Origin: Firmicutes bacterium UBA2598
GTDB lineage: Bacteria > Bacillota > PH28-bin88
DNA: 37,524 nucleotides
Assembly: GCA_002339345.1 (NCBI GenBank)
Contig: DDKM01000072.1
Location: 13,357-50,880, forward strand
Reading direction: 5' to 3'
Made by a program: the position numbers and the translations under genes. Every line of letters starts with the position of its first letter. The first letter of the stretch is position 1. Positions 8,965-17,855 of this stretch are shown here, in pieces. The notes under the pieces were generated by a model. The model saw nothing but the letters and a program-made list of their open reading frames with translations, made no database searches and had not been told where the DNA came from.

Positions 8965-9950
8965 GCTGTCCCTCCTTCCCGGTACAACCAGCACCGTACC
9001 TGCCGTCCATCCAGGTCAAAGAGAGGTGGTTCCTGGTGTTGACAGATATCCAGACCCTGTGTACAACGGGGATGGAAACGGCAGCCTGCCGGCAGGTTCA
9101 GGGGATTGGGCACCACCCCGGGAATGACGTTTAACCGTTCCATTTCCAGATCCAGGCGCGGCAGGGAGGTCATCAACCCCTGGGTATAGGGGTGACATGG
9201 ACGGTCAAACAATGCCATTACCCCAGCGGTCTCCACCACCACTCCGGCATACATCACCACCACCCGTTGAACCAGCTCCGCCACCACCCCCAGATCATGG
9301 GTGATCAGCATAATGGCCATCCCCAAGTCTTGCTGCAACCGCCGGAGCAGGTCCAGGATTTGGGCCTGGATGGTGACATCAAGGGCGGTGGTGGGTTCGT
9401 CGGCAATCAACAACTTGGGGTTGCAGGCCAGGGCCATGGCGATCATCGCCCGCTGGCGCATACCACCGCTCAACTGGTGGGGATAGTCGTCCACCCGCCT
9501 GTGGGGAGAAGGAATGTGCACCAAATCCAGCATTTCGATAGCCCTGGAACGGGCAGCCTTTTCATTGAGATTCCGATGCATCATCAGGGCTTCCATAATT
9601 TGCGTGCCGATGGTGTATACCGGATTCAGGGAGGTCATGGGCTCCTGAAAGATCATGGAAATATCGTTGCCGCGGATCCTATACAGCTCCTGCTGGGACA
9701 GGGAAAGCAGATCCTGCCCGTCAAACTGCATTCCGTCCGCCCGCACCTCCCCCGGCGGGGAGGGGATGAGCCGCATGATGCTCAATGAGGTAACACTCTT
9801 GCCACAACCTGATTCACCCACCAGGGCTACGGTTTCACCCCGCCTGATGTACAGGTCGACACCGTCCACCGCCCGCACATCACCATCATAGGTACGGAAT
9901 ACCGTCCGCAGGTTTTTTACTTCCAACAGCAGGTCATTCAACGTGTTCAC
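8961..9950 (-). CDS. dppD: Dipeptide/oligopeptide ABC transporter ATPase (DppD/OppD type), copy 1
   Basis: The 329-residue ATPase has Walker A GESGCGKSV, signature SGGMRQRAMIA, Walker B LLIADEPTTALD and the switch motif LITHDLGVV. The C-terminal peptide-family domain has CRFHPRCTQGLDIC. It pairs with DppF to form the nucleotide-binding half of the importer. The GTG at 9950 is only two bases from GGAGG. A TTG three codons further in (9941) has better spacing, so the exact start is uncertain by three residues. It lies 18 bases after dppC. Confidence 0.93.
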   Translation of the reverse strand: MNTLNDLLLEVKNLRTVFRTYDGDVRAVDGVDLYIRRGETVALVGESGCGKSVTSLSIMRLIPSPPGEVRADGMQFDGQDLLSLSQQELYRIRGNDISMIFQEPMTSLNPVYTIGTQIMEALMMHRNLNEKAARSRAIEMLDLVHIPSPHRRVDDYPHQLSGGMRQRAMIAMALACNPKLLIADEPTTALDVTIQAQILDLLRRLQQDLGMAIMLITHDLGVVAELVQRVVVMYAGVVVETAGVMALFDRPCHPYTQGLMTSLPRLDLEMERLNVIPGVVPNPLNLPAGCRFHPRCTQGLDICQHQEPPLFDLDGRQVRCWLYREGGTA

Positions 9951-9968
9951 CGCCTCCTGCAGCCTACG

Positions 9969-10892
9969 CTACTTGATGTTCTTCAGCTTGGGATCAAGGG
10001 CATCCCGCAGGCCGTCACCGAAAAAATTAAAACACAAAACCGTCACGAAGATGGCCAGGCCGGGGAAGAAGGCAGTCCAGGGGGCTTCCTTGAGCAGGAT
10101 GAGATCCTGGGCATTGGTCAACATGCTTCCCCAGCTGAACTGGGGCGGCTGGACCCCCAGGCCCAGGAAACTCAAGGTGGATTCCACCAGGATGGCGGTA
10201 GCCACCATTAAGGTGGCGTTGACAATAATCGGTGCTGTAACATTGGGCAGGATGTGCCGGAAGATAATGCGGCTGTTGGAATAGCCCAGGGCCCGGGCCG
10301 CCTCAACGAACTCCTGCTCCTTCAGGCTCAAAAACTGGCCGCGGACCAGCCGGGCCACCCGCATCCAGCTGGTGAAGCCAATGATCAGGGCAATTCCGAA
10401 AGCATTGGGTTTGACAAAGGCAGCCAGAATGATCAACAGGAACATGGTGGGCAATGAAAGCAGAATGTCCACGATCCGCATCAGGAGGGAATCAAGCCGG
10501 CCGCCGAAATAACCGGAAACGGCACCATAGGCGGACCCAATAACCACAGTGATGATCATGGTAAGGAAGCCGACGATCAGGGAAATCCGGGCGCCAAACA
10601 GCATCCGGCTCCACAAATCCCGGCCCATGTCATCGGTACCCAGGAAGTGTTCGGCGGACGGGGGTTGTTTTTGCATTTCCCGGGCCAGGTCAATCCGGGT
10701 GGGGTCATGGGTGGCCAAATAGGGTGCAAAAATGGCAGCCATGATGATCATGATTAACGTGTAGGTGGCGATGACCGCCGGACGGTTTTTCCCAAAGGCC
10801 CGCCAGAATTCCTGAAAAACACCGGTTTGTTTTTGCAGGTTGCCAAAGTGAGCCAGGTCTTCCCTGGTTTGCAGTTGTACTCCATTCTGCAT
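9969..10892 (-). CDS. dppC: Dipeptide/oligopeptide ABC transporter permease (DppC type), copy 1
   Basis: The 307-residue inner-membrane permease has an N-terminal cytoplasmic part followed by an FWRAFGKNRPAV segment and first membrane helix. The ATHDPTRIDL and HFLGTDDMGRDLWSR motifs are typical of DppC. Five further membrane helices follow, with the ATPase-docking loop around EAARALGYSNSRIIFRHILPN. The ATG at 10892 is preferred to a longer frame (10934) because AGGTGACAG sits upstream and the longer frame would run 29 bases into dppB. It forms the channel with DppB. Confidence 0.92.
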   Translation of the reverse strand: MQNGVQLQTREDLAHFGNLQKQTGVFQEFWRAFGKNRPAVIATYTLIMIIMAAIFAPYLATHDPTRIDLAREMQKQPPSAEHFLGTDDMGRDLWSRMLFGARISLIVGFLTMIITVVIGSAYGAVSGYFGGRLDSLLMRIVDILLSLPTMFLLIILAAFVKPNAFGIALIIGFTSWMRVARLVRGQFLSLKEQEFVEAARALGYSNSRIIFRHILPNVTAPIIVNATLMVATAILVESTLSFLGLGVQPPQFSWGSMLTNAQDLILLKEAPWTAFFPGLAIFVTVLCFNFFGDGLRDALDPKLKNIK

Positions 10893-10905
10893 ACTGTCAC
10901 CTACC

Positions 10906-11895
10906 TTAACCTTCGTACTTGACCCTGGGATCAAGGACCGTGTACAGGAGATCTGCCAGAAGATTTCCCAGCAGTACCAGCACCGCTGTAATCATCACAA
11001 TACCCATCAATACCTGGTAATCACGGGCGAATACGGAATCGATAAACAGGCGCCCCATCCCCGGCCAGGCGAAGATTTTTTCCGTCACTACAGCTCCCCC
11101 AAAGAAATAGGGTAAGTCCAGGCCAATGATAGTCACAATGGGTGTGAGGGCATTGCGCAGGGCGTGTCTGCGGATGACCAGTTTTTCCGGTACACCCTTG
11201 GCCCGGGCGGTACGGATGTAATCCTGGTTGATGACATCCAGCATGGAAGATCGCATGTACCGGCTCCAGCCGGCCACGTTCATCAGGCTCAAAACAATCG
11301 CCGGCATGATCATATACCGGAGATGCTCCCATAAGACGGCAAGGGGCCTGACCAGCAGTCCGTAATCCCCGGGATTGAACCAGGGTGTCAGGTATCCGCC
11401 AGCGGGCAACAGCTTGGTCCAAAGGGCAAACACGTAGATCATCAGTAGACCAAACCAGAAAACAGGCAGGGATAACCCGAAAAAAGACCCAAAGGTCACC
11501 AGATTGTCCACCCAGGAGTAGCGATGGGTGGCGGAATAGATCCCTATGGGGATGGCAATGCCGATGGATATCAGAAAGGATACCGTCATCAGTTTCAGGG
11601 TAGCCGGTAAAAGCTGCAAAATTTCGGTGGCTACCGGCCGGCCGGTCTTGTAGGAAGTGCCCAGATCACCCTTGAGAATGTTGGTCAGCCACAAATAATA
11701 CCGGACATGGGCTGGCTTGTCCAACCCCAAGCGTGCCTTGATACGCTCTTTGTCCGCCTTGCTGATCTTGGGGTTTTCCGCATAAACGGCCATGGGACCA
11801 CCTGGTGCCAGCTCCATCAGGGCAAAGGAAAGAATGGAAATAATAAACAGGGTAACGAGGGATATCGCCATACGCTTTAACAATTTTTTGCCCAT
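10906..11895 (-). CDS. dppB: Dipeptide/oligopeptide ABC transporter permease (DppB type), copy 1
   Basis: The 329-residue permease begins KKLLKRMAISLVTLFIISIL, the usual first helix of DppB. It contains MELAPGGPM, GDLGTSYKTGRPV, and the ATPase-docking loop TARAKGVPEKLVIRRHALRNA. A GGAGGGAG site precedes the ATG at 11895. It is separated from the upstream binding-protein gene by 73 bases that hold a strong hairpin. Confidence 0.93.
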   Translation of the reverse strand: MGKKLLKRMAISLVTLFIISILSFALMELAPGGPMAVYAENPKISKADKERIKARLGLDKPAHVRYYLWLTNILKGDLGTSYKTGRPVATEILQLLPATLKLMTVSFLISIGIAIPIGIYSATHRYSWVDNLVTFGSFFGLSLPVFWFGLLMIYVFALWTKLLPAGGYLTPWFNPGDYGLLVRPLAVLWEHLRYMIMPAIVLSLMNVAGWSRYMRSSMLDVINQDYIRTARAKGVPEKLVIRRHALRNALTPIVTIIGLDLPYFFGGAVVTEKIFAWPGMGRLFIDSVFARDYQVLMGIVMITAVLVLLGNLLADLLYTVLDPRVKYEG

Positions 11896-11922
11896 ACAGT
11901 TCTCCCTCCTCCAAACGAAAAC

Positions 11923-11949
11923 CGGGGGATAGCGGAACGCTATCCCCCG
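11923..11949 (-). terminator. Perfect 12-bp intercistronic hairpin between binding-protein and permease genes (operon 1)
   Basis: CGGGGGATAGCG (11923-11934) and CGCTATCCCCCG (11938-11949) form a perfect 12-bp stem with a GAA loop (TTC on the minus strand). A less perfect outer CGAAAA/TTTTCG pairing extends it. On the minus strand it is followed by GGTTTTCG, not a clean T run. It is probably a partial terminator or an mRNA 3'-end stabiliser, so that the binding protein is made in excess over the membrane parts. Confidence 0.75.
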
Positions 11950-11968
11950 CCATTTTCGGTTCAGGCTG

Positions 11969-13600
11969 CTACTTCTTCCATTCCCATTCCCAGATATTCC
12001 AGGTGTTGTTGGCCTGGGTGGGGTTGACCTTAAAGTTGACCAGGCTGGTGGGTACGGCTGTAATATTGTTGTAATAGTAAATGAACATGTACGGCACTTC
12101 TTCCGCCAGGATTTCCTGCAGCTCCCAGTAGATCTTCTTCCGTTTTTCGATATCAGTTTCCTTTAGACCGGCTTCTAACAGTTCGTCAACCCGCGGGTTT
12201 TTATACCCAACATAGTTCTGGCCGTCACCGGTTTCATCGGGAATCTGCTTGGAGTGCCACAGGGTCTTGCTGTCCGGGTCAAACCCAGATACCCACGCGA
12301 AGATGATGATATCAAACTTGATATTTTCTAGGATGTCACCGAAAAGGGTAGCCGCCTCGTAGTTCTGGATTTCCACCTTGGCGCCGATGGCTTCCCATTC
12401 CTGCTTGGCAATCTCTTGAAACTTTTCGCGGATCTTGTTACCTGAGTTGGTGCTCAGTTTAAAGGCCAGTTTCATGCCGTCCTTGGTGCGCACCCCGTCC
12501 GGTCCCACCACCCAGCCGGCCTCATCCAGCAGTTGCTTGGCCTTATCTGGGTTATAGTCATATTTCCGGACATTGGGGTTATAGGCCCAGCTGATGGGCG
12601 GGATGTTGGAGTCCGCCGGAGTGCCGATGCCGTCCAGTACTGTTTCAATGAATTGCTGTTTAGGGAAGGCATAGTTCAAGGCCTGGCGCACCCGCTTGTC
12701 CTGGAAAATGGGGTTGCGCAGGTTAAAGTCGGCATGCAGGTAAATGAAGGCGGGGTACTTGAACACCTCAATGGCGGCACCCTTGTCCTTCATAGCCACC
12801 AGTTCCTTGTACTGGTTGGGTTGGGCCTTGTCATAGACATCGATTTCGCCGTTCTTGAACTGGGCTAGCAAGGCATTGGTATCGGGAATTACCTTAAAGA
12901 CGATGGTATCCAGCTTGGGCGCGCCCTTGAAGTACTTATCATACTTCTTCAGCATGATATACTCGTTGGGCTTCCACTCTACGAACTGATAGGGGCCGGT
13001 GCCAATGGGCTTGCGGGAGAAGTTACCGCCCTTGGTGAGGGAGTTGCCGTTCTCTTTGAACTCCTTCTCCAGAATGTGCTTGGGCGGGATCATGTTTTCG
13101 GAGTAAGCCCATGCTTCCAGCCAGGTTACATCAAGTTCCTTCAGGGTAATCTTAAAGTTGTACTTGTCGATAATCTCGAACTTGTCAACCTTGGAAAAAT
13201 GGTCCCGGGAAGGAACGGCATTGCCTTCCGCCAGCTTCATATCCATCAGGAACTTGACATCTTCAGAGGTCAGTTCCACCCCGTCGTGGAAAGTAACCCC
13301 TTTCCTCAACTTAAAGGTGTAAGTTAACCCATCGGGACTGAGGGTGGGCAATTCCTCCAACAGGTCGGGTACAAATTCCAGTTTATCATTCACCTTAATG
13401 AGGGTGGAAAAGATACCGTTCATAATGTCGGTTTCATTGGAGCTTTCGGACAAAATCGGGTTCAAGGTCTCAATGTCGCTCAGCATACCCCACACCAGGG
13501 GTTTTGGCGCCTCCTTCTGGGCTTGCCCACCACAGGCGGTGACCGCCACCACCAGTAAGCTGAGCACCAGCAATACCATTAGCCTTTTAACCGTTTTCAT
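11969..13600 (-). CDS. Peptide ABC transporter substrate-binding lipoprotein, copy 1
   Basis: The 543-residue extracytoplasmic lipoprotein starts MKTVKRLMVLLVLSLL and has a lipobox ending in VTAC before a GGQAQKEAPK linker. The mature part is a class C (SBP_bac_5) binding protein: LVWGMLSDIETLNPIL near the N terminus, TFKLRKGVTFHDG, and RKPIGTGPYQFVEW. It captures peptide-like solutes for the DppBCDF proteins encoded downstream. A frame open up to 13843 exists, but the ATG at 13600 has GGAGGGGAG just upstream and begins exactly at a signal peptide, so the shorter form is used. It is the first gene of the operon. Confidence 0.93.
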   Translation of the reverse strand: MKTVKRLMVLLVLSLLVVAVTACGGQAQKEAPKPLVWGMLSDIETLNPILSESSNETDIMNGIFSTLIKVNDKLEFVPDLLEELPTLSPDGLTYTFKLRKGVTFHDGVELTSEDVKFLMDMKLAEGNAVPSRDHFSKVDKFEIIDKYNFKITLKELDVTWLEAWAYSENMIPPKHILEKEFKENGNSLTKGGNFSRKPIGTGPYQFVEWKPNEYIMLKKYDKYFKGAPKLDTIVFKVIPDTNALLAQFKNGEIDVYDKAQPNQYKELVAMKDKGAAIEVFKYPAFIYLHADFNLRNPIFQDKRVRQALNYAFPKQQFIETVLDGIGTPADSNIPPISWAYNPNVRKYDYNPDKAKQLLDEAGWVVGPDGVRTKDGMKLAFKLSTNSGNKIREKFQEIAKQEWEAIGAKVEIQNYEAATLFGDILENIKFDIIIFAWVSGFDPDSKTLWHSKQIPDETGDGQNYVGYKNPRVDELLEAGLKETDIEKRKKIYWELQEILAEEVPYMFIYYYNNITAVPTSLVNFKVNPTQANNTWNIWEWEWKK

Positions 13601-13724
13601 AAACTCCCCTCCATAGAAATGTGTTAAACCGTACAAGGAAATGATTACTCCCCTCCCCATAGTTTTCCTGCCAGTCCCAACAATTTTTAAGAACTTCCTG
13701 GCTCTAAAAATTGCTTGCTTTTCT

Positions 13725-13752
13725 ACTATAAAAAATAATAACAAATTCCTAA
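13725..13752 (-). promoter_or_regulatory. Candidate promoter of dpp operon 1
   Basis: In the 200-base AT-rich gap upstream of the first binding-protein gene, the minus strand has TTAGGA (13747-13752), a 16-base spacer and TATAGT (13725-13730). That would give a leader of roughly 115 bases. The -35 is poor, so the position is tentative. No clear operator was seen. Confidence 0.3.
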
Positions 13753-13802
13753 CCGCCAAACCAACAGAGAAAAAAGCGATAATAAATGGTACTAAAAGGC
13801 AA

Positions 13803-13823
13803 GTCCCGGTTCTACACCGGGAC
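13803..13823 (-). terminator. Hairpin terminator of dpp operon 2
   Basis: GTCCCGGT (13803-13810) and ACCGGGAC (13816-13823) form an 8-bp perfect stem with a five-base loop, 47 bases downstream of the dppF stop at 13870. On the minus strand it is followed by TTGCCTTTTAG, a weak T run. It separates the two transporter operons. Confidence 0.6.
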
Positions 13824-13869
13824 AGGCAATGGAAACATTTCATTGATCTCCTGCGTCAAATGCACTGGG

Positions 13870-14838
13870 CTAAGCCAGATGGCAGGCCACAAAGTGTCCA
13901 GCCCCCACATCTCTAAATTCTGGCACTTCCTCCCGGCATCGGGGTACAACCTCCCGGCAGCGGGTGTGGAACCGGCATCCGGCGGGAGGGTTGGCCGGAC
14001 TAGGCACATCACCCTCCAGGATGATGCGGCTCTTTTTCACTGTCGGGTCTGGTATGGGTACCGCCGATAACAAGGCCCGAGTATAGGGATGGATGGGCTG
14101 GGCATATAGGTCATCCTTAGGCGCCAACTCCACAATCTTACCCAGGTACATCACCGCCACCCTGGTACTGATGTGCCGGACCACGCTCAAGTCATGGGCA
14201 ATAAAAATATACGTCAATTTGTATTTTTCCTGCAGATCCATAAGAAGGTTAATAATCTGGGCCTGAATGGACACGTCTAGAGCCGATACGGGCTCATCCG
14301 CCACCACCAGTTTGGGGTTTAACGCCAGGGCCCGGGCAATGCCGATGCGCTGACGCTGTCCGCCACTGAATTCATGGGGGTAACGCCGCAGGTGGTGGGG
14401 TGAAAGACCCACCACTTCCAACAACTGGCGGACCATTTCCGCCCGTTCCTGGTGATCCCGGGTGATTCCGTGTATCTCTAGTTGCTCACCCACGATATCC
14501 GCCACCATCATCCGGGGATTAAGGGACCCATATGGATCCTGAAAGATAATCTGCAGGTCTTTACGCAAGGGGCGCATTGCTTCCCGGGAAAGCTTGCAGA
14601 TATCCTGTCCGTTATAGAACACTTCCCCCTCGGTGGCTTCCAATAATCGCATGATCACCCGCCCGGTAGTGGTTTTCCCGCAACCGGATTCACCCACCAA
14701 GCCCAGGGTTTCGCCCGGCCGGACATCAAAGTCCACCCCGTCCACCGCCTTCACGTGACCGATGGTTTTGGCCAGGAGGCCCCCCTTGATGGGGAAATAT
14801 TTTTTTAAGCCGCGGACTTCCAGCAGTTTTTCACTCAT
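13870..14838 (-). CDS. dppF: Dipeptide/oligopeptide ABC transporter ATPase (DppF type), copy 2
   Basis: The 322-residue ATPase has GESGCGKTT, SGGQRQRIGIA, VVADEPVSALD and IFIAHDLSVV, plus the C-terminal CRFHTRCREVVPRC segment. It is clearly related to the copy at 7999-8964, with the same domain plan and many identical motifs. The ATG at 14838 lies eight bases after GGAGG and 15 bases after the dppD stop. It powers the second transporter. Confidence 0.93.
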   Translation of the reverse strand: MSEKLLEVRGLKKYFPIKGGLLAKTIGHVKAVDGVDFDVRPGETLGLVGESGCGKTTTGRVIMRLLEATEGEVFYNGQDICKLSREAMRPLRKDLQIIFQDPYGSLNPRMMVADIVGEQLEIHGITRDHQERAEMVRQLLEVVGLSPHHLRRYPHEFSGGQRQRIGIARALALNPKLVVADEPVSALDVSIQAQIINLLMDLQEKYKLTYIFIAHDLSVVRHISTRVAVMYLGKIVELAPKDDLYAQPIHPYTRALLSAVPIPDPTVKKSRIILEGDVPSPANPPAGCRFHTRCREVVPRCREEVPEFRDVGAGHFVACHLA

Positions 14839-14853
14839 TACATGCGCCTCCCG

Positions 14854-15825
14854 TTAGCTGTATAACCAGCAGGAGACCTGCCGGCCCCCATCCAGATCTT
14901 TAATCTCCGGCCTTTGCAGGCGACAAATATCCATGGCCCTGGTACAACGGGGTTCAAAGAGACATCCCGGGGGCAAGCGCAGGGGATTGGGCACAACCCC
15001 CTGGATGGACTCCAGGCGTTCAATGGCACCCTCGATCTTGGGGATGGAGTGTAACAAGCCGTGGGTATAGGGATGCAGTGGGTTGGCAAAAATGGACCGG
15101 ACGTCCGCCTGTTCCACCACCTTGCCGGCGTACATCACCACTACCCGGTCCGCCATTTCCGCAATGACACCAAGGTCGTGGGTAATGAGCATGATGGCGG
15201 TATTGAAACTGTGGCGCAACTCCTTCATTAATTCCAGAATCTGGGCCTGAATGGTGACATCCAGGGCGGTGGTAGGCTCATCAGCGATTAACAATTTGGG
15301 ATTACAGGCCAAAGCCATGGCGATCATCACCCGCTGGCGCATACCGCCGCTCAAAGCATGGGGGTATTCATCCACAATTTTCTCCGCCCGAGGAATACCC
15401 ACCTTTTTTAGCAACTGGATACACTTTTCCCTAGCCTCTGCGGGCTTTAAGCCCTGGTGTAGTTTTAAGGTTTCGCCGATCTGATTGCCAATGGAAAAAA
15501 CCGGGTTTAATGAAGTCATGGGCTCTTGGAAGATCATGGATATTTCGTTGCCCCTGATCTTTTGTATTTCCCGCTCACCTAATTCCAGCAAATTCCTATT
15601 ATTAAAGAGTATTCGGCTGCCTGGCAGAATTTTTCCAGGTGGGTCTGGGACCAGCCGTAAAATGGAAATCCCTGTAACGCTCTTGCCACAGCCCGACTCA
15701 CCCACCACTCCTAGAGTTTCACCGGGCTTGATGTAAAAGGTAACCCCGTCTACCGCTGGCACTACGCCGTCTTCGGTATAAAAATGGGTGCGCAAGTTTT
15801 CAATCTGTAAGAGATTGTTCCCCAT
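14854..15825 (-). CDS. dppD: Dipeptide/oligopeptide ABC transporter ATPase (DppD type), copy 2
   Basis: The 323-residue ATPase carries GESGCGKSVTG, SGGMRQRVMIA, LLIADEPTTALD and LITHDLGV, with CLFEPRCTRAMDIC at the C-terminal end. The ATG at 15825 has AAAGGAGGG five bases upstream and is preferred to the longer frame from 15855. It is 38 bases after dppC and works with DppF copy 2. Confidence 0.93.
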   Translation of the reverse strand: MGNNLLQIENLRTHFYTEDGVVPAVDGVTFYIKPGETLGVVGESGCGKSVTGISILRLVPDPPGKILPGSRILFNNRNLLELGEREIQKIRGNEISMIFQEPMTSLNPVFSIGNQIGETLKLHQGLKPAEAREKCIQLLKKVGIPRAEKIVDEYPHALSGGMRQRVMIAMALACNPKLLIADEPTTALDVTIQAQILELMKELRHSFNTAIMLITHDLGVIAEMADRVVVMYAGKVVEQADVRSIFANPLHPYTHGLLHSIPKIEGAIERLESIQGVVPNPLRLPPGCLFEPRCTRAMDICRLQRPEIKDLDGGRQVSCWLYS

Positions 15826-15863
15826 GGATGCCCTCCTTTGCCATATGGTACTCAAACCCCTTG

Positions 15864-16787
15864 CTACTGCTTCAGCCTGGGGTCAAGGGCATCCCGCAGG
15901 CCATCACCCAGGAAGTTAAAAGACAATACTGTAACGAAGATCAAAAAGCCAGGGAAAAACGCCTTCCAGGGGGCATCGATCATCGAAGCCAGGTCCTGGG
16001 CATTGGTCAGCATGTTACCCCAACTGGGCGTGGGAGGCTGCACGCCAATTCCCAGAAAGCTTAAGGCTGATTCGCTTAAGATGGCATTGGCCAGCCCTAA
16101 AGTGGCAGCTACGATAATAGGGGCGGTAGCATTGGGCAGAATATGCCGGAAAATGATCCGTGCATCACTGGCCCCGGAAGCGCGGGCAGCTTCGGCAAAC
16201 TCCCGCTGTTTCAAGGAAAGAAACTCCGCCCGGACAAACCGGGAAATACTGGGCCAGCTGGTAAGTCCCAAGACGATCATCACGTTCCAAATGCTTGGCT
16301 CGAACACAGCCATGATGGTAATGAGCAACAGCAGGGTGGGAAAAGACATGATGGCATCCACAATGCGCATCATCACATTATCCAGCCTACCGCCGTAATA
16401 CCCCGCAATAGCGCCCCAGAGGGTGCCGATGAAGATGGCGATGCTGACCGAGACAAGGCCCACGGCTAGGGAAATTCTCGCACCATAAACGGACCGGCTG
16501 AAAACGTCCCGTCCTAGTTCATCGGTGCCCCACCAGTTATCCCGGCTGGGAGGAGCGTCAATATTGTACAGGTCCTCGTCGGTGCCCTCCGGGTCATGGG
16601 TGGCGACAAAGGGTGCAAAGATGGCCACCAGGGTCAGGAAAACGATAATGGATAGCCCTAATACCGCCGTCTTGTTTTTCTTGAATCGCCGCCAGAAAAC
16701 CCTTAGCTTCCTGGCTGTGGTTAAAGTATCATCCTGTTCTGCCTTTACCGAGGGCTGTAGTTTCTCATTGCATGCTAATTTTGCCAT
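15864..16787 (-). CDS. dppC: Dipeptide/oligopeptide ABC transporter permease (DppC type), copy 2
   Basis: The 307-residue permease has an N-terminal RKLRVFWRRFKKNKTAVLG segment, first helix, and NWWGTDELGRDVFSR. Further helices follow, with the ATPase-docking loop EAARASGASDARIIFRHILPN. It ends DALDPRLKQ, as in copy 1. A GGAGGAGG site precedes the ATG at 16787, 22 bases after dppB. Confidence 0.92.
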   Translation of the reverse strand: MAKLACNEKLQPSVKAEQDDTLTTARKLRVFWRRFKKNKTAVLGLSIIVFLTLVAIFAPFVATHDPEGTDEDLYNIDAPPSRDNWWGTDELGRDVFSRSVYGARISLAVGLVSVSIAIFIGTLWGAIAGYYGGRLDNVMMRIVDAIMSFPTLLLLITIMAVFEPSIWNVMIVLGLTSWPSISRFVRAEFLSLKQREFAEAARASGASDARIIFRHILPNATAPIIVAATLGLANAILSESALSFLGIGVQPPTPSWGNMLTNAQDLASMIDAPWKAFFPGFLIFVTVLSFNFLGDGLRDALDPRLKQ

Positions 16788-16809
16788 GATTTAGTACCTC
16801 CTCCCCGGC

Positions 16810-17760
16810 TTAGTTGTATTTGATGCGCGGATCAGCCAGGGCATAACCGATGTCTGCAATTAAACTGCCAATAATCACCATTATTGCCCCCATCATGTTG
16901 ACCCCCATAATTACCGGGTAATCCCGGGTCCAGATGGCCTCTACCACCAACCGGCCTATCCCTGGCCAGGAAAAGATGGACTCGGTGATTACCGCCCCAC
17001 TGACCAGGCTGGGCAGCAACAGACCAAACAGGGTGATGATAGGCAGCAGGGCATTTTTTAAAGCATGTTTATAAATAACCACCCGTTCGCTCAAACCTTT
17101 GGAGCGCGCGGTGCGGATGTAATCCTGACGAATTACCTCCAGCATACTGGAACGCATGTACCTAGTCTTGGAGGCCATGGTACCGGTAGCCAGTACGATG
17201 GCAGGTAAAATGAGGTGACGCAACCGGTCGATCAACTCGAACTCGTCAAAGTTGGCCCGCATACCACCCGAGGGAAGCCAGCCTAGTTTCAAGGAGAAGA
17301 GCAAGATCAGCATGAGGCCGAACCAAAAGTTGGGTAAAGATAAGCCGACAAAGGCAAAGGTAGTAGAGGTGTAATCAAAGATGGAATATCTTTTGGTGGC
17401 GGAAATAATCCCAAAGGGGATGGCTACCGCAAAGGACAAAAGCATGGAAACACCTGCCAAAATCAGGGTGTTGGGGAGCCGTTCCATGATCATGTCCAGT
17501 ACCGGCCGTCCCACCCACATGGATGTTCCCAGGTCACCGGTTAACACCCGGCCCAGCCAGATAAAATAGCGTACCAACAGGGGCTTGTCCAGGCCGAAAT
17601 GGGCCCTGAGGGCGGCGATGTCTGCCGGGTCGGAATCCGGGTTGATAAACATGGAGGTAACATCGCCCGGAGCCATATTAATAATGGTGAAAGAGATGAT
17701 GCTGATCATGATCAGCAACGGGATCGCCAGTAGAGTCCGCCGGAATGTATAAACAAACAT
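16810..17760 (-). CDS. dppB: Dipeptide/oligopeptide ABC transporter permease (DppB type), copy 2
   Basis: The 316-residue permease has a typical first helix (FRRTLLAIPLLIMISIISF), NMAPGDVTSMF, GDLGTSMWVGRPV, and the docking loop TARSKGLSERVVIYKHALKNA. Its ribosome site is GGGAGGA before the ATG at 17760. It is separated from the upstream binding-protein gene by 95 bases containing a perfect hairpin. Confidence 0.93.
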   Translation of the reverse strand: MFVYTFRRTLLAIPLLIMISIISFTIINMAPGDVTSMFINPDSDPADIAALRAHFGLDKPLLVRYFIWLGRVLTGDLGTSMWVGRPVLDMIMERLPNTLILAGVSMLLSFAVAIPFGIISATKRYSIFDYTSTTFAFVGLSLPNFWFGLMLILLFSLKLGWLPSGGMRANFDEFELIDRLRHLILPAIVLATGTMASKTRYMRSSMLEVIRQDYIRTARSKGLSERVVIYKHALKNALLPIITLFGLLLPSLVSGAVITESIFSWPGIGRLVVEAIWTRDYPVIMGVNMMGAIMVIIGSLIADIGYALADPRIKYN

Positions 17761-17812
17761 CTCTTATCCTCCCAGGTCATACTTGATGTCGTGGCGGGAG
17801 TTATAAGGAAGG

Positions 17813-17834
17813 GGGCCGCCGGTGCCGGCGGCCC
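17813..17834 (-). terminator. Perfect 10-bp intercistronic hairpin between binding-protein and permease genes (operon 2)
   Basis: GGGCCGCCGG (17813-17822) and CCGGCGGCCC (17825-17834) form a perfect, all G/C 10-bp stem with a two-base gap. No T run follows on the minus strand. It occupies the same place as the 11923-11949 hairpin of operon 1. It most likely stabilises the 3' end of the binding-protein message or partly stops transcription. Confidence 0.7.
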
Positions 17835-17855
17835 ATCACCTCCAATAAACCCAGG

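Noticed and set aside
13601..13843. Longer N terminus for the first binding protein (open frame to 13843)
   Set aside because: The ATG at 13600 has a strong ribosome site and begins a proper lipoprotein signal. The upstream part is AT-rich intergenic DNA.
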